DNA of 64,000 bases from UBA5704 sp036264355 (GTDB lineage: Bacteria; Acidobacteriota; Thermoanaerobaculia; Multivoradales; UBA5704). Below, piece by piece: positions 1 to 8,055 of the stretch. A program made the translations under genes and the position numbers. The number at the start of each line of letters is the position of its first letter. Positions within the stretch are counted from its first letter, which is position 1. Below the pieces are notes generated by a model. The model worked only from the letters and a program-made list of their open reading frames with translations, was not told where the DNA came from and did not search any database. The stretch is taken from contig DATARD010000380.1 of NCBI GenBank assembly GCA_036264355.1, positions 1-64,000 on the forward strand, read 5' to 3'.

Positions 1-229
1 CGCCTCCTTCCCCCGGGGTTGACGAGGGAGAGCCATTCCCGGATCATGGTCCCAGAGCGGAATCGAATCCTACGCCGAAAGTACCCACAAAGTACCAGGG
101 TGTCGCCGGCCCGGACGAGTCGCCGCTCTAACTCTTTGAAAATTCAGGGTGTTCTGCTCCAGCCGCCGGACCCAGGACCTCCGCGCCCCAGAGCCGTCTT
201 ATATGGGGGTGAAAACACATCGAGCCCCT
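1..229. other. Left-edge non-coding stretch upstream of dprA
   Basis: I see no gene here on either strand. It holds a direct repeat of AAAGTACC around positions 78-98 and no clear promoter or terminator. A very long minus-strand open frame crosses this stretch and the next two genes, but it is an antisense shadow of GC-rich coding DNA. Confidence 0.5.
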
Positions 230-1405
230 ATGACCGAGACCATGACCGAGACCCTGACCCCCGATCCCTCGACTCTCGCCGCACCGCTCGGCGCGCCGCA
301 CCGCGCCCTGCGCATCGCCCTCAACGCCGCGCCGCAGCTTTCGCGGCCGGCCGCCTACCGCCTGGCCCAGGAGCCGCAGCTCTGGGCCGGCGCCACCGAT
401 CCGCCGGACCGTCTGGCCGCGCAGCTCGGCGTGCCGAGCGCCCAGATGGCGCGCGCCCTCGCCGTCGCCGCGCAGGCGGAGACGATCGCCGAACGCGAGC
501 TTGCGGCGGCCGCGCGGCTGGGCGCCACCGTCCTCCTGCGCGAGGACCCCGGCTACCCGGCCGCGCTCAGCCAGCTCGACCTGCCGCCGCCGGTGCTCTA
601 CGTGCTCGGCGCTCCCCTGGGCTCCGCCCGGCCGGCGGTCGCCGTGGTCGGCTCGCGGCGCGCCGATTCCTACGGCCAGGAGGTCGCCGAGCTGTTCGCC
701 CGCGTCCTCGCGGCGGCCGGCATCACCGTCATCTCCGGCTTCGCGCACGGCATCGACGCGGCGGCGCACCACGGCGCGCTCGCCAGCCCGGACGGCACCA
801 CCGTGGCCGTCCTCGGCTGCGGTCTCGGGGTCGACTATCCGCGCGGCCACAGCCGCCTCGCCGAGGAGATCGCCGCGCGCGGAGCGCTGCTCAGCGAATT
901 TCCCTGCGGCCTCTCCCCCCGCTCCTGGCACTTCCCGGTGCGCAACCGGGTGATCGCGGCGCTCGCCGCCGGCACCCTGGTCGTCCAGGCGGCACCGCGC
1001 TCGGGCTCGCTGATCACCGCTCGCCATGCGCTCGACCTGGGACGCGAGGTGTGGGCGGTGCCGGGGCGGATCTTCGACGAGCGCTCGCTCGGCCCCAACG
1101 CGCTGATCCGCGACGGCGCCACGCTGGTCCAGCACCCGCAGGACATCCTGGACGTCTTGTCTCCAGCATCTCAACCCGGTCTGTTCCCCACCCCGGCTCC
1201 AAAGTTCATTCCGCCCGCGCCGGCGCCTCCCGCCGGGCTCCCCGCCGACATCCTCGCCTCCCTGGCGCCGGGAACCCTCCGGCTGCCCGAGGAGATCGCC
1301 AACGGGCTCGCCATGCCGGTCGACGGCGTCCTCGGCGCGCTGCTCGAGCTGGAGCTCGGCGGCTGGGTGCGCCGCCACCCGGGATCGGCCTATGGGAGGG
1401 CCTGA
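230..1405 (+). CDS. dprA: DNA processing protein DprA (natural transformation)
   Basis: DprA binds incoming single-stranded DNA in the cytoplasm and loads RecA during natural transformation. The protein of about 391 residues carries the family's Rossmann-like core: a GSRR strand-turn, SGFAHGIDAAAH, AVLGCGLGVDYP, SEFPCG, FPVRNRVIA and the SGSLITARHALDLGREVWAVPG segment. A C-terminal winged-helix-like segment follows after a Pro-rich linker. The start is uncertain: ATG at 203, 230 and 242 are all in frame and none has a strong ribosome binding site. I took 230 because the conserved part begins well downstream. The gene lies 135 bp upstream of topA on the same strand, a common dprA-topA arrangement. 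The family call is firm. Confidence 0.93.
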   Translation: MTETMTETLTPDPSTLAAPLGAPHRALRIALNAAPQLSRPAAYRLAQEPQLWAGATDPPDRLAAQLGVPSAQMARALAVAAQAETIAERELAAAARLGATVLLREDPGYPAALSQLDLPPPVLYVLGAPLGSARPAVAVVGSRRADSYGQEVAELFARVLAAAGITVISGFAHGIDAAAHHGALASPDGTTVAVLGCGLGVDYPRGHSRLAEEIAARGALLSEFPCGLSPRSWHFPVRNRVIAALAAGTLVVQAAPRSGSLITARHALDLGREVWAVPGRIFDERSLGPNALIRDGATLVQHPQDILDVLSPASQPGLFPTPAPKFIPPAPAPPAGLPADILASLAPGTLRLPEEIANGLAMPVDGVLGALLELELGGWVRRHPGSAYGRA

Positions 1406-1540
1406 CGCCGGGGGCTTGACAGGGGTGGCATCATGGGTTGCTCCGAGCGGGGCGGCGGTGGTAGTGTCGCCGCCCTTGCCCGCGGAGCAGAGAAATTTGA
1501 CCGCGTCCTCCGGTGTTGCACCAAGGCGTTGGAACAGACC

Positions 1541-3904
1541 ATGGCAAAGAACCTCGTAATTGTCGAAAGCCCCGCAAAGACCAAGACCCTCAAGAAGTTC
1601 CTCGGCCGCCAGTACGCCGTCGAGGCCTCCGTGGGGCACATCCGCGACCTCGTCAAGAAGGGGAAGGACTTCGGCATCGGCAAGAACTACGAGCCGAAGT
1701 ACGAGGTCCTCGCCGCCAAGAAAGACGTCGTCAAGAAGCTCCGCGCCGCCGCCAAGGACGCCGAGGTCGTCTACCTCGCTCCCGATCCGGACCGCGAGGG
1801 CGAGGCGATCGCCTGGCACATCGCCGAGGTACTCGACAAGGACCCGGCCACCGTGCGGCGGGTCACCTTCAACGAGATCACCAAGGGCGCGGTGCTCAAG
1901 GCGCTGGAGAATCCGGGGCTGATCGACCTGCGCAAGGTCGACGCCCAGCAGGCGCGCCGCATCCTCGACCGCATGATGGGCTTCCGCCTGTCGCCGCTGC
2001 TCTGGGCGAAGATCAAGCAGGGGCTGTCCGCCGGCCGCGTGCAGTCGGTGGCCTTGAAGATGGTCTGCGAACGGCAGGCCGAGATCGAGGCGTTCCATCC
2101 CGAGGAGTACTGGCTGCTCGGCGCCGACCTGAAAGCCGCCCTGCCGCCGCCGTTCTCCGCCCGCCTGCACCGCATCGACGGGCGCAAGGCGGAGGTGGAC
2201 AACGGCGCGGACGCCGGCCGCATCGTGACCGCCCTCCAGTCCGGCCGCTTCGTGGTCGGCAAAGTGGAGCGCAAGGAGTCGAAGCAGCGGCCGTCGCCGC
2301 CGTTCATCACCAGCCGCCTGCAGCAGGAGGCGGCGCGCCGTTTCGGCTTCGCGGTGAAGCGCACCATGGCGCTCGCGCAGGGTCTGTATGAAGGGCGCGA
2401 GATCGGCGACCGCGGCTCGGTGGGCCTGATCACCTACATGCGTACCGATTCGACGCGGGTGGCCGACGAGGCGCTCGACGCGGTGCGCGAGGTGATCGGC
2501 ACGACCTACGGCGCCGCGTCGCTGCCCGACAAGCCGAACCGCTACCAGTCGAAGAAGGGCGCCCAGGACGCCCACGAGGCGATCCGCCCCACCACCTTCG
2601 ACCTGCCGCCGGAGGCGGTGCAGGATTTCCTCAAGCCGGACGAGCTGAAGCTCTACAAGCTGATCTGGGACCGCTTCATCGCCTCGCAGATGCTGCCGGC
2701 GGTGTTCGACGTCACCCAGGTGGATATCGGAGCCGGTGAAAACGGCGCCTACGTGCTGCGTGCCACCGGGCGGATCATGAAGAGCCCGGGCTTCCTCGCC
2801 GTCTACCGCGAGACGCCGGACGAGGACGCCGCCGCCGCTGATTCCAAGGACGGGGGGGACTCCGAAGGCGTCCTGCCGCCGCTCCAGGAAGGGCAGGCGC
2901 TGGAGCTGGTCAAGATCACCAGCGAGCAGAAGTTCACCCAGCCGCCGGCGCAGTTCAGCGAGGCGACGCTGGTCAAGGCGCTGGAAGAGAACGGCATCGG
3001 CCGCCCGTCGACCTACGCCACCATCCTCTCGACGCTCACCGACCGCAGCTACGTCGACAAGGTCGAGACCCGCTTCCGGCCGACGCCGCTCGGCAAGATC
3101 GTCAACCAGATGCTCCAGTCGGGCTTCCACGACATCATCAACGAGGGCTACACGGCGGCGCTCGAAGAGCAGCTCGACCGCATCGAGGACGGCGAGATCG
3201 ACTGGCGCGGCGCGCTCCGCGAGTTCGACGACAAGTTCACCCGGGATCTCGAAACCGCCGGCGAGCAGATGCCCAACGTCAAGAAGGACGGCATCCCGCT
3301 CGACGAGAAGTGCCCGCTCGACGGCGGCCCGCTGACCATGCGCTTCGGCCGCTACGGCGCCTTCATCGCATGCAGCAACTATCCGGAGTGCAAGTACACC
3401 CGCGACGTCGTCGAGGCCTCGGCCAATGACGAGGAGGCATCTGGCGCCGGCGCCGCCGGAGACGCCGCCGCGGCATCCGGGACGCCGGCCGCCGAGGAGG
3501 AGATCCCGCCCTGCGAGAAGTGCGGCAAGCCGATGGCGCTGCGGCGCAGCCGCTTCGGGGTCTTCTACGGCTGCACCGGCTACCCGGAGTGCAAGAACCT
3601 GCGCAAGACCGGTCCCGCCAAGGTGGCGGCGGAGCCCAAGCCGACCGGCGTCACCTGCGCCGAGTGCGGCAAGGGCGAGATGATGGAGAAGAGCTCCCGC
3701 CGCGGCAAGACGTTCTGGTCGTGCAGCCGCTTCCCGGACTGCAAGTTCGCGCTGTGGAAGAAGCCGATCTCCAAGCCCTGCCCCGAATGCGGCGCCGCCT
3801 TCCTGCTGGAGAAGACGACCAAGAAGCATGGGACGCAGTATGTGTGCAATACCGAAGGGTGCGGGTATATCGAGGACGCCGAGCCGGAGGCGGCGACGGC
3901 GTAA
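1541..3904 (+). CDS. topA: DNA topoisomerase I (type IA)
   Basis: TopA relaxes negatively supercoiled DNA by passing strands through a transient 5'-phosphotyrosine break. The start is ATG at 1541, where the family's MAKNLVIVESPAKTKT opening lies; an upstream in-frame start at 1433 only adds unrelated residues. The TOPRIM domain occupies roughly residues 1-120, with DPDREGEAIAWH as the acidic motif. The catalytic tyrosine is Tyr299 in ITYMRTDSTR. From about residue 590 there are four CxxC-type zinc ribbons (CPLDGG/CSNYPEC, CEKCG/CTGYPEC, CAECG/CSRFPDC, CPECG/CNTEGC). At 787 residues it is a normal length. Confidence 0.97.
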   Translation: MAKNLVIVESPAKTKTLKKFLGRQYAVEASVGHIRDLVKKGKDFGIGKNYEPKYEVLAAKKDVVKKLRAAAKDAEVVYLAPDPDREGEAIAWHIAEVLDKDPATVRRVTFNEITKGAVLKALENPGLIDLRKVDAQQARRILDRMMGFRLSPLLWAKIKQGLSAGRVQSVALKMVCERQAEIEAFHPEEYWLLGADLKAALPPPFSARLHRIDGRKAEVDNGADAGRIVTALQSGRFVVGKVERKESKQRPSPPFITSRLQQEAARRFGFAVKRTMALAQGLYEGREIGDRGSVGLITYMRTDSTRVADEALDAVREVIGTTYGAASLPDKPNRYQSKKGAQDAHEAIRPTTFDLPPEAVQDFLKPDELKLYKLIWDRFIASQMLPAVFDVTQVDIGAGENGAYVLRATGRIMKSPGFLAVYRETPDEDAAAADSKDGGDSEGVLPPLQEGQALELVKITSEQKFTQPPAQFSEATLVKALEENGIGRPSTYATILSTLTDRSYVDKVETRFRPTPLGKIVNQMLQSGFHDIINEGYTAALEEQLDRIEDGEIDWRGALREFDDKFTRDLETAGEQMPNVKKDGIPLDEKCPLDGGPLTMRFGRYGAFIACSNYPECKYTRDVVEASANDEEASGAGAAGDAAAASGTPAAEEEIPPCEKCGKPMALRRSRFGVFYGCTGYPECKNLRKTGPAKVAAEPKPTGVTCAECGKGEMMEKSSRRGKTFWSCSRFPDCKFALWKKPISKPCPECGAAFLLEKTTKKHGTQYVCNTEGCGYIEDAEPEAATA

Positions 3905-3911
3905 GGTTGGA

Positions 3912-3987
3912 AAAGGACAAAGGACCAAAAGGACTGCAAGGACCCAAAGGACAACACGGGCTGTCGTTTAGGTCCTTTATGTCCTTT
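3912..3987. repeat. Cluster of AAAGGAC direct repeats followed by two inverted copies
   Basis: Between topA and the next gene, AAAGGAC (or AAGGAC) occurs at 3912, 3919, 3928, 3938 and 3946. The complement GTCCTTT then occurs at 3972 and 3981. The two groups can pair to form alternative hairpins with a loop of about 20 nt. The position just after the topA stop suits a transcript end or a bound repeat, but there is no clean U-tract. Confidence 0.6.
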
Positions 3988-4013
3988 ACCCCCTTGCCTG
4001 CTAGCATGCCCGG

Positions 4014-4790
4014 ATGCTAGCGAAAACCCTCCCCCTCTGCCTCTTCGCCCTTCTGGCGGTGGGCGCCGCCCATGCCGAGCCCCCCGACTACAAGCTGTGG
4101 CAGGACCTGCTCTCCAAGTACTACGACCCCGCCAAGGGGATGAGCTACAAGAGCCTCAAGGAGCACGACAAGCCGGCCCTCGACCATCTCCGCCAGCAGC
4201 TCGCCACGGTCGACGTGGCTGCCCTGGCGAAGACCGACCAGCTCGCCTACTGGATCAACCTCTATAACATCTCGACCCTCGCGGTGGTCATCGACGGCTA
4301 TCCCACCAAGTCGATCCGCGACCTGTCGACCGATCCGATCATCCGCCTGAACGTCTTCAAGAAGCCGTCGGTGAAGACGAAAGCCGGCGCCCTGTCGCTC
4401 AACGACGTGGAGAACGACAAGATCCGCGAAGGCTTCAAGGACCCGCGCATCCACTTCGCGATCAACTGCGCGGCGAAGAGCTGCCCGCCGATCCGCACCG
4501 AGCCCTACGTCGGCGCCCGCCTCGGCGAGCAGCTCGACGACCAGGCGCGCCGCTTCCTCAACGGTCCGCATGGCGCTCGCCTTGCAAGGGATGGCGACGG
4601 CGTCACCCTGCATGTCACCAAGATCCTCGACTGGTTCAAGGACGACTTCGAGAAGTGGGGCGGTGGCCGGTTAGCGTTTGTGCGAAAATATCTTCCCGCG
4701 GACAAGCAGAAACAGCTCGACGCGGCCAAGGGGAAGGTCGATCTCGCGTTCGACGACTACGACTGGGCGCTGAACGACGCATCCCGGTAG
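4014..4790 (+). CDS. DUF547 family periplasmic protein
   Basis: This 258-residue protein starts with a typical signal peptide (residues 1-21, ending ALLAVGAAHA). Its body matches the DUF547 family: DQLAYWINLYNI, a central FKKP segment, HFAINCAAKSCPPIRTE and ARRFLNG, then KILDWFKDDFE. DUF547 proteins resemble transglutaminase/papain folds, and the conserved Cys in NCAAKSCPP and upstream His and Asn/Asp residues are compatible with that, but no reaction has been established. It probably acts in the periplasm. It stands alone between topA and a radical SAM gene with 27 bp to the latter, so co-transcription is possible. Confidence 0.8.
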   Translation: MLAKTLPLCLFALLAVGAAHAEPPDYKLWQDLLSKYYDPAKGMSYKSLKEHDKPALDHLRQQLATVDVAALAKTDQLAYWINLYNISTLAVVIDGYPTKSIRDLSTDPIIRLNVFKKPSVKTKAGALSLNDVENDKIREGFKDPRIHFAINCAAKSCPPIRTEPYVGARLGEQLDDQARRFLNGPHGARLARDGDGVTLHVTKILDWFKDDFEKWGGGRLAFVRKYLPADKQKQLDAAKGKVDLAFDDYDWALNDASR

Positions 4791-4817
4791 CGATCGGGGG
4801 GAGGGACGGCGAGAACC

Positions 4818-6191
4818 ATGATCGGACAGCCTGCGTCACTGAAGACTCTTCTGGAGTATCTGCGCAACCCGGCGACTGACGAGAAGAAGGCGATCCTCTA
4901 CCAGCGCTGGGAGGCGCTGGACCCGGCGCTCAAGCTGCCGGGCCAGGGATTTGGCCAGAAAGCCACCGGCTGCGGCGCCACCATCGGCATCCAGCCGCGC
5001 TGTGACTTCGCCTGCACCGGCTGCTATCTCGGCGTCGAGGCGAACCACGTCCCCGCCCTCCCCACCGCCGCCATCCTGCGCCAGCTCGACTCCCTGCGCG
5101 CCTGGCTCGGCCCGAAGAGCAATGTCCAGATCTCCGACGGCGAGGTCACCTTGCGGCCGGTCGAGGAGCTCACCGAGATCCTGCGCTACGCCCGCTCGAT
5201 CGGCATCGTCCCCATGGTGATGACGCACGGCGACTCCTTCCGCCGCCGGCCCGGCCTGCTGGAACGGCTGATGGAAGAGGGCCGCCTCTCCGAGGTCTCG
5301 ATCCACGTCGACATCACCCAGCGTGGCCGCGAAGGGTACGGCATGCCGAAGTCCGAAGGCGAGCTGATGGACCTGCGCGGCGAGCTGGCCGACATCGTCC
5401 GCACCGCCCGCCGGACCACCGGCCGCCCGCTGCGCGCCGCGACCACCCTCACCATCTCGCGCCAGAACCTGGACCAGGTGGCGGACGTGGTGCGCTGGGT
5501 GATCCGCAACCGCGACGCCTTCAGCCTGATCAGCTTCCAGCCGCTGGCCCAGGTCGGCCGCACCCGCCGCGGCCTGGAAGGCGTCACCGCCGGCGAGCTG
5601 TGGGAAGAGATCAGCCATGCCACCGCCGATTTCGGCCTCGAATTACCCGATCGCGGCGCCGAGCCGATGCATTTCGGCCATCCGGCCTGCACCCGTTTCG
5701 TGCCGGTGCTCGCCCTGGAGAAGCGGGGGGAATCTCCCCGTCTCTTTGAGCTCATCCGCAACCAGCCGGAAGACGTCGCGGTGATGCAGGAGTTCTTCAC
5801 CCGCGGCCTGGGCGGCGTCGCCTTCCGCGACGACCTCCCTATCGAAGCCCTGGCGCGGGCCGCCGGCCTCTTCCGCGCCGCCCCGGGCTGGTTCCTCGGC
5901 CCGGTCCGCCGCTGGGCCGACAGCCGGCTCTCGGAAGAAGCCGGAACCTCCCTCGGCCGCCTCTTCGCCGACGCCCTGCGCGGCCGGGTGCGCGTCGACG
6001 GTCTCACCCTCACCAGCCACCACTTCATGAGTCCCGCCGAGCTGCGCACCGAAGAAGGCCGCCAGCGCCTCGACGCCTGCGTCTTCCGCCTCTCCTATAA
6101 AGAAGACATGGTGCCGATGTGCAAGATGAACGCGGACGGCGTCCGCGACCAGCTCTACGCCGACATCATCGACGGGACGCCGGTCCACTGA
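4818..6191 (+). CDS. Radical SAM protein of unknown substrate
   Basis: The cluster-binding motif CxxxCxxC is at Cys62, Cys66 and Cys69 (RCDFACTGCYLG), followed by an ISDGEVTLRP segment in the usual SAM-binding position and by strand motifs such as MVMTHGD and VSIHVDIT. The C-terminal quarter holds two further cysteines, in DACVFRLSY and MVPMCKMNADGVRD, which could bind an auxiliary cluster or metal. At 457 residues it is longer than a bare TIM-barrel enzyme. The family is seen directly; the substrate is unknown. Lipid- or isoprenoid-modifying radical SAM proteins of similar layout exist, so a lipid substrate is one option. The last 79 bp reappear at 6787-6865. Confidence 0.75.
   Translation: MIGQPASLKTLLEYLRNPATDEKKAILYQRWEALDPALKLPGQGFGQKATGCGATIGIQPRCDFACTGCYLGVEANHVPALPTAAILRQLDSLRAWLGPKSNVQISDGEVTLRPVEELTEILRYARSIGIVPMVMTHGDSFRRRPGLLERLMEEGRLSEVSIHVDITQRGREGYGMPKSEGELMDLRGELADIVRTARRTTGRPLRAATTLTISRQNLDQVADVVRWVIRNRDAFSLISFQPLAQVGRTRRGLEGVTAGELWEEISHATADFGLELPDRGAEPMHFGHPACTRFVPVLALEKRGESPRLFELIRNQPEDVAVMQEFFTRGLGGVAFRDDLPIEALARAAGLFRAAPGWFLGPVRRWADSRLSEEAGTSLGRLFADALRGRVRVDGLTLTSHHFMSPAELRTEEGRQRLDACVFRLSYKEDMVPMCKMNADGVRDQLYADIIDGTPVH
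6113..6191 (+). repeat. 79-bp direct repeat, copy 1 (3' end of the radical SAM gene)
   Basis: This is the natural 3' end of the radical SAM gene, including its TGA. It matches 6787-6865 with three mismatches in 79 positions and no gaps. The two copies flank 595 bp that carry a promoter and one small gene. Confidence 0.9.
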
Positions 6192-6194
6192 ACG

Positions 6195-6223
6195 TTGATT
6201 CTCTCACTTGAATGGGGTATGCT
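6195..6223 (+). promoter_or_regulatory. Sigma-70-type promoter
   Basis: TTGATT at 6195-6200 and TATGCT at 6218-6223 are separated by exactly 17 bp. The predicted transcription start lies near 6230. The ATG at 6234 would then have a leader of only a few nucleotides, pointing to leaderless or near-leaderless translation. Confidence 0.6.
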
Positions 6224-6233
6224 AGAGGGCTTA

Positions 6234-6707
6234 ATGAACCTCAAATTCATCGCTGCCTTATCCCTTCTTGCCTTTCTCGCCTATCTGGCACTCAAGGCCA
6301 AGCTGCTCACCGCCAAGGCCCACAAAGAGATCGCCGCCAATGATCCGGAGTCTGGGTGGAGGCATGCGCTTCTGGCTGCCGAATCTCGACTGGTCAAGTG
6401 GAAACTCGAGGCCGGCCCCAGATCGATCGCCGGCTGGAAAGGCGAGGCCAAGAGAATTCGGAGCCTTTTCGAGACCATCACGACCCTGCATCCTGCTGTT
6501 GCCGGCGCTCAGGGAGATCCGGCAGCCGTCACAGCCGCCTGGGGCGCGGCGATCAGCGCCGGCAACTTCAACCGCAAGCTCAGGCGCGCGGCGACGACCC
6601 AGGCAGAAGAGTATCTAGCCGCGAACCGCGCCAGGTTTGCGAATGACTTTCCTCTCGGCACTCCAGCCGAATACAGACAGCCTACGCTCCCTACCCCTTT
6701 CAGCTAA
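6234..6707 (+). CDS. Small protein with one N-terminal membrane segment, unknown family
   Basis: I do not recognise this protein. From ATG 6234 it has about 157 residues: a hydrophobic segment at residues 4-22 (FIAALSLLAFLAYLAL), then a soluble, helical, basic region with several Trp residues and a Pro/Thr-rich tail. The start was chosen because a promoter ends just upstream and because ATG 6234 places the hydrophobic segment at the extreme N-terminus; an in-frame start at 6195 overlaps the -35 box. It sits between the two copies of the 79-bp repeat, which suggests it was inserted next to the radical SAM gene. It could be a membrane-anchored partner of that enzyme or an unrelated insertion. 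Confidence 0.6.
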   Translation: MNLKFIAALSLLAFLAYLALKAKLLTAKAHKEIAANDPESGWRHALLAAESRLVKWKLEAGPRSIAGWKGEAKRIRSLFETITTLHPAVAGAQGDPAAVTAAWGAAISAGNFNRKLRRAATTQAEEYLAANRARFANDFPLGTPAEYRQPTLPTPFS

Positions 6708-6786
6708 AGCGCCGGACCGCGCCTGCTATCTGGGAGCGATCCACCAGATCCGGCCGTCGACTTCTGCAGCCAGCTTGTTGGTCTTT

Positions 6787-6865
6787 GCCGATGTGCAAGG
6801 TGAACACGGACGGCGTCCGCGACCAGCTCTACGCCGACATCATCGACGGCACGCCGGTCCACTGA
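6787..6865 (+). repeat. 79-bp direct repeat, copy 2 (detached 3' end of the radical SAM gene)
   Basis: This copy begins in the same codon context as 6113 and ends at the same TGA, but no reading frame leads into it from a start codon, so it is a gene fragment. It differs from copy 1 at three positions. Two of the differences alter the MCKMNAD segment and the third is silent, so the copy has drifted slightly. Confidence 0.9.
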
Positions 6866-6893
6866 CCGCGATTTGACCCAGCTTTTTGCGTCA

Positions 6894-6946
6894 GCTCACG
6901 AATGACGAGCCCGTGAGCGCCGCAAAACTGCGCGGGTTTCGCGGCG
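6894..6946 (-). terminator. Two hairpins after the VOC gene
   Basis: Directly after the TAA of the minus-strand VOC gene, CGCCGC/GCGGCG arms (6941-6946 with 6918-6923) and GCTCAC/GTGAGC arms (6894-6899 with 6913-6918) can form alternative hairpins. A short A/T-rich stretch follows. It is a plausible transcript end but not a textbook intrinsic terminator. Confidence 0.4.
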
Positions 6947-7354
6947 TTATTTTCGCGTGTCGCTGGTGATGGAGATGTTGAACCCGTCGGGATCGACCAC
7001 CGCGAAGTCGCGCCGTCCCCAGGGCTGGTCGGTCGGCTCCTGGGTGAGCTTGCCGCCCCGCTCCCGGATGGCGGCGGCGAGGGTGTCGATGTCCTGGTCG
7101 GTCTGGAAGTAGAAGCGCAGGGCGACGCCCTTCACGCGGTCGCGGCCCTTCGCGAAGTCGTCCTGGCCGAGCAGGAGCTGGACGGCGCCCGCCTGCATGC
7201 GCACCCCCATGACTTTGTCGTTCATCTTGTACTCCTCGGCGAGGCTGAGCCCGAGGACGTCCCGATACCAGGCGAGGCTCGCCTGGAGATCGTTGACGGT
7301 GAGGAAAGGGGTGATGTTCTGCAGGTCGAGCCGGGCCGTGTTGTTGTCGGTCAT
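6947..7354 (-). CDS. VOC (glyoxalase/bleomycin-resistance) family protein
   Basis: This is a protein of about 135 residues with paired beta-alpha-beta-beta-beta modules: ITPFLTVNDLQASLAWYRDVLGL at the start and FAVVDPDGFNISIT at the end, the usual VOC signatures. Such proteins bind a divalent metal and act as lyases, dioxygenases or ligand-binding proteins; the substrate cannot be read from the sequence. The start at 7354 is preceded by a good AAAGGAG site; an upstream in-frame start at 7393 lacks one. It is the last gene of a minus-strand group, 42 bp after the MOSC gene. Confidence 0.85.
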   Translation of the reverse strand: MTDNNTARLDLQNITPFLTVNDLQASLAWYRDVLGLSLAEEYKMNDKVMGVRMQAGAVQLLLGQDDFAKGRDRVKGVALRFYFQTDQDIDTLAAAIRERGGKLTQEPTDQPWGRRDFAVVDPDGFNISITSDTRK

Positions 7355-7396
7355 TGTGTTCTCCTTTCCGGGGAGGATATCCTGTAATCGCAAGCT

Positions 7397-8032
7397 CTAT
7401 CGTGCCAACTGCTGTCGAAAATGCCCCCGCCAGGATTCGGGCAGAGCCTCGACCGCCGCCGCCCGCGCCAGGAGATCCCGGTCTTCCGAGCCCAGATAGA
7501 GGTGGACGACGTCGACCACGCTGACCCGCCGGGGGTCCTCGGCGATCCGCACCATGGGATCGCCGGCCGCGACGTCGCCTTCCTGGAGGACGCGCAGATA
7601 GAAGCCCGGCCGATCGCTTTCGAGAAGGCGGCCGATCACGTCATCGCGGCCGAAGCGGATGCCCAGCTTGAAGCACGGCATCCGCGGCTGCACCACCACC
7701 ATCTCGGCCGTGCCGGCGCGGAAGCGGTCGCCGATGTGGACCGCATCCTCCAGCCACCCCTCGGTCGTCAGGTTCTCGCCGAAGCCACCCCAGGAGAGAT
7801 GGTGGTCCGGATACTCGCCGCGCCAGAACGGATAGTGCTCGGACGGATAGACATAGACCGCCTTGTCCGGCCCGCCATGGACCGACAGATCGGCCTGCCG
7901 GTCGCCATCCAGATTGAGGCGGCGGACCGGAACGGTCCCTTCGACCGGCTCCTTGAAGATGCCGGTCATCACCGTCCGGCCTTTCCACTCGACAGCCCGA
8001 GGCAGCCCGACGTTGACGGAGATCACGCGCAT
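7397..8032 (-). CDS. MOSC domain protein (YiiM-like)
   Basis: MOSC proteins handle sulfur or molybdenum-cofactor intermediates; YiiM-type members confer resistance to N-hydroxylated purine analogues. Seen here: MRVISVNVGLP at the start, a GDRQADLSVHGGPDKAVYVY segment, the WGGFGENL motif and a conserved cysteine in QPRMPCFKLGIRFG, all usual for the family. The length of about 211 residues fits YiiM. An alternative GTG at 8059 overlaps the stop of the upstream PIN gene by four bases and would give translational coupling; the family N-terminus favours ATG 8032. The substrate is unknown. Confidence 0.85.
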   Translation of the reverse strand: MRVISVNVGLPRAVEWKGRTVMTGIFKEPVEGTVPVRRLNLDGDRQADLSVHGGPDKAVYVYPSEHYPFWRGEYPDHHLSWGGFGENLTTEGWLEDAVHIGDRFRAGTAEMVVVQPRMPCFKLGIRFGRDDVIGRLLESDRPGFYLRVLQEGDVAAGDPMVRIAEDPRRVSVVDVVHLYLGSEDRDLLARAAAVEALPESWRGHFRQQLAR

Positions 8033-8055
8033 GGGGGGCATCGTACGATGAAACT

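Noticed and set aside
40..80. tRNA remnant at the left edge
   Set aside because: A GGAATCGAATCC stretch resembles a T-arm, but TTC is not preserved and no acceptor, D or anticodon stem can be built.
128..3928. Minus-strand open frame of 1266 codons across dprA and topA
   Set aside because: It is antisense to two genes with full family motifs, and its translation is Arg/Gly/Leu-rich with no domain. GC-rich codon bias keeps the complementary frame open.
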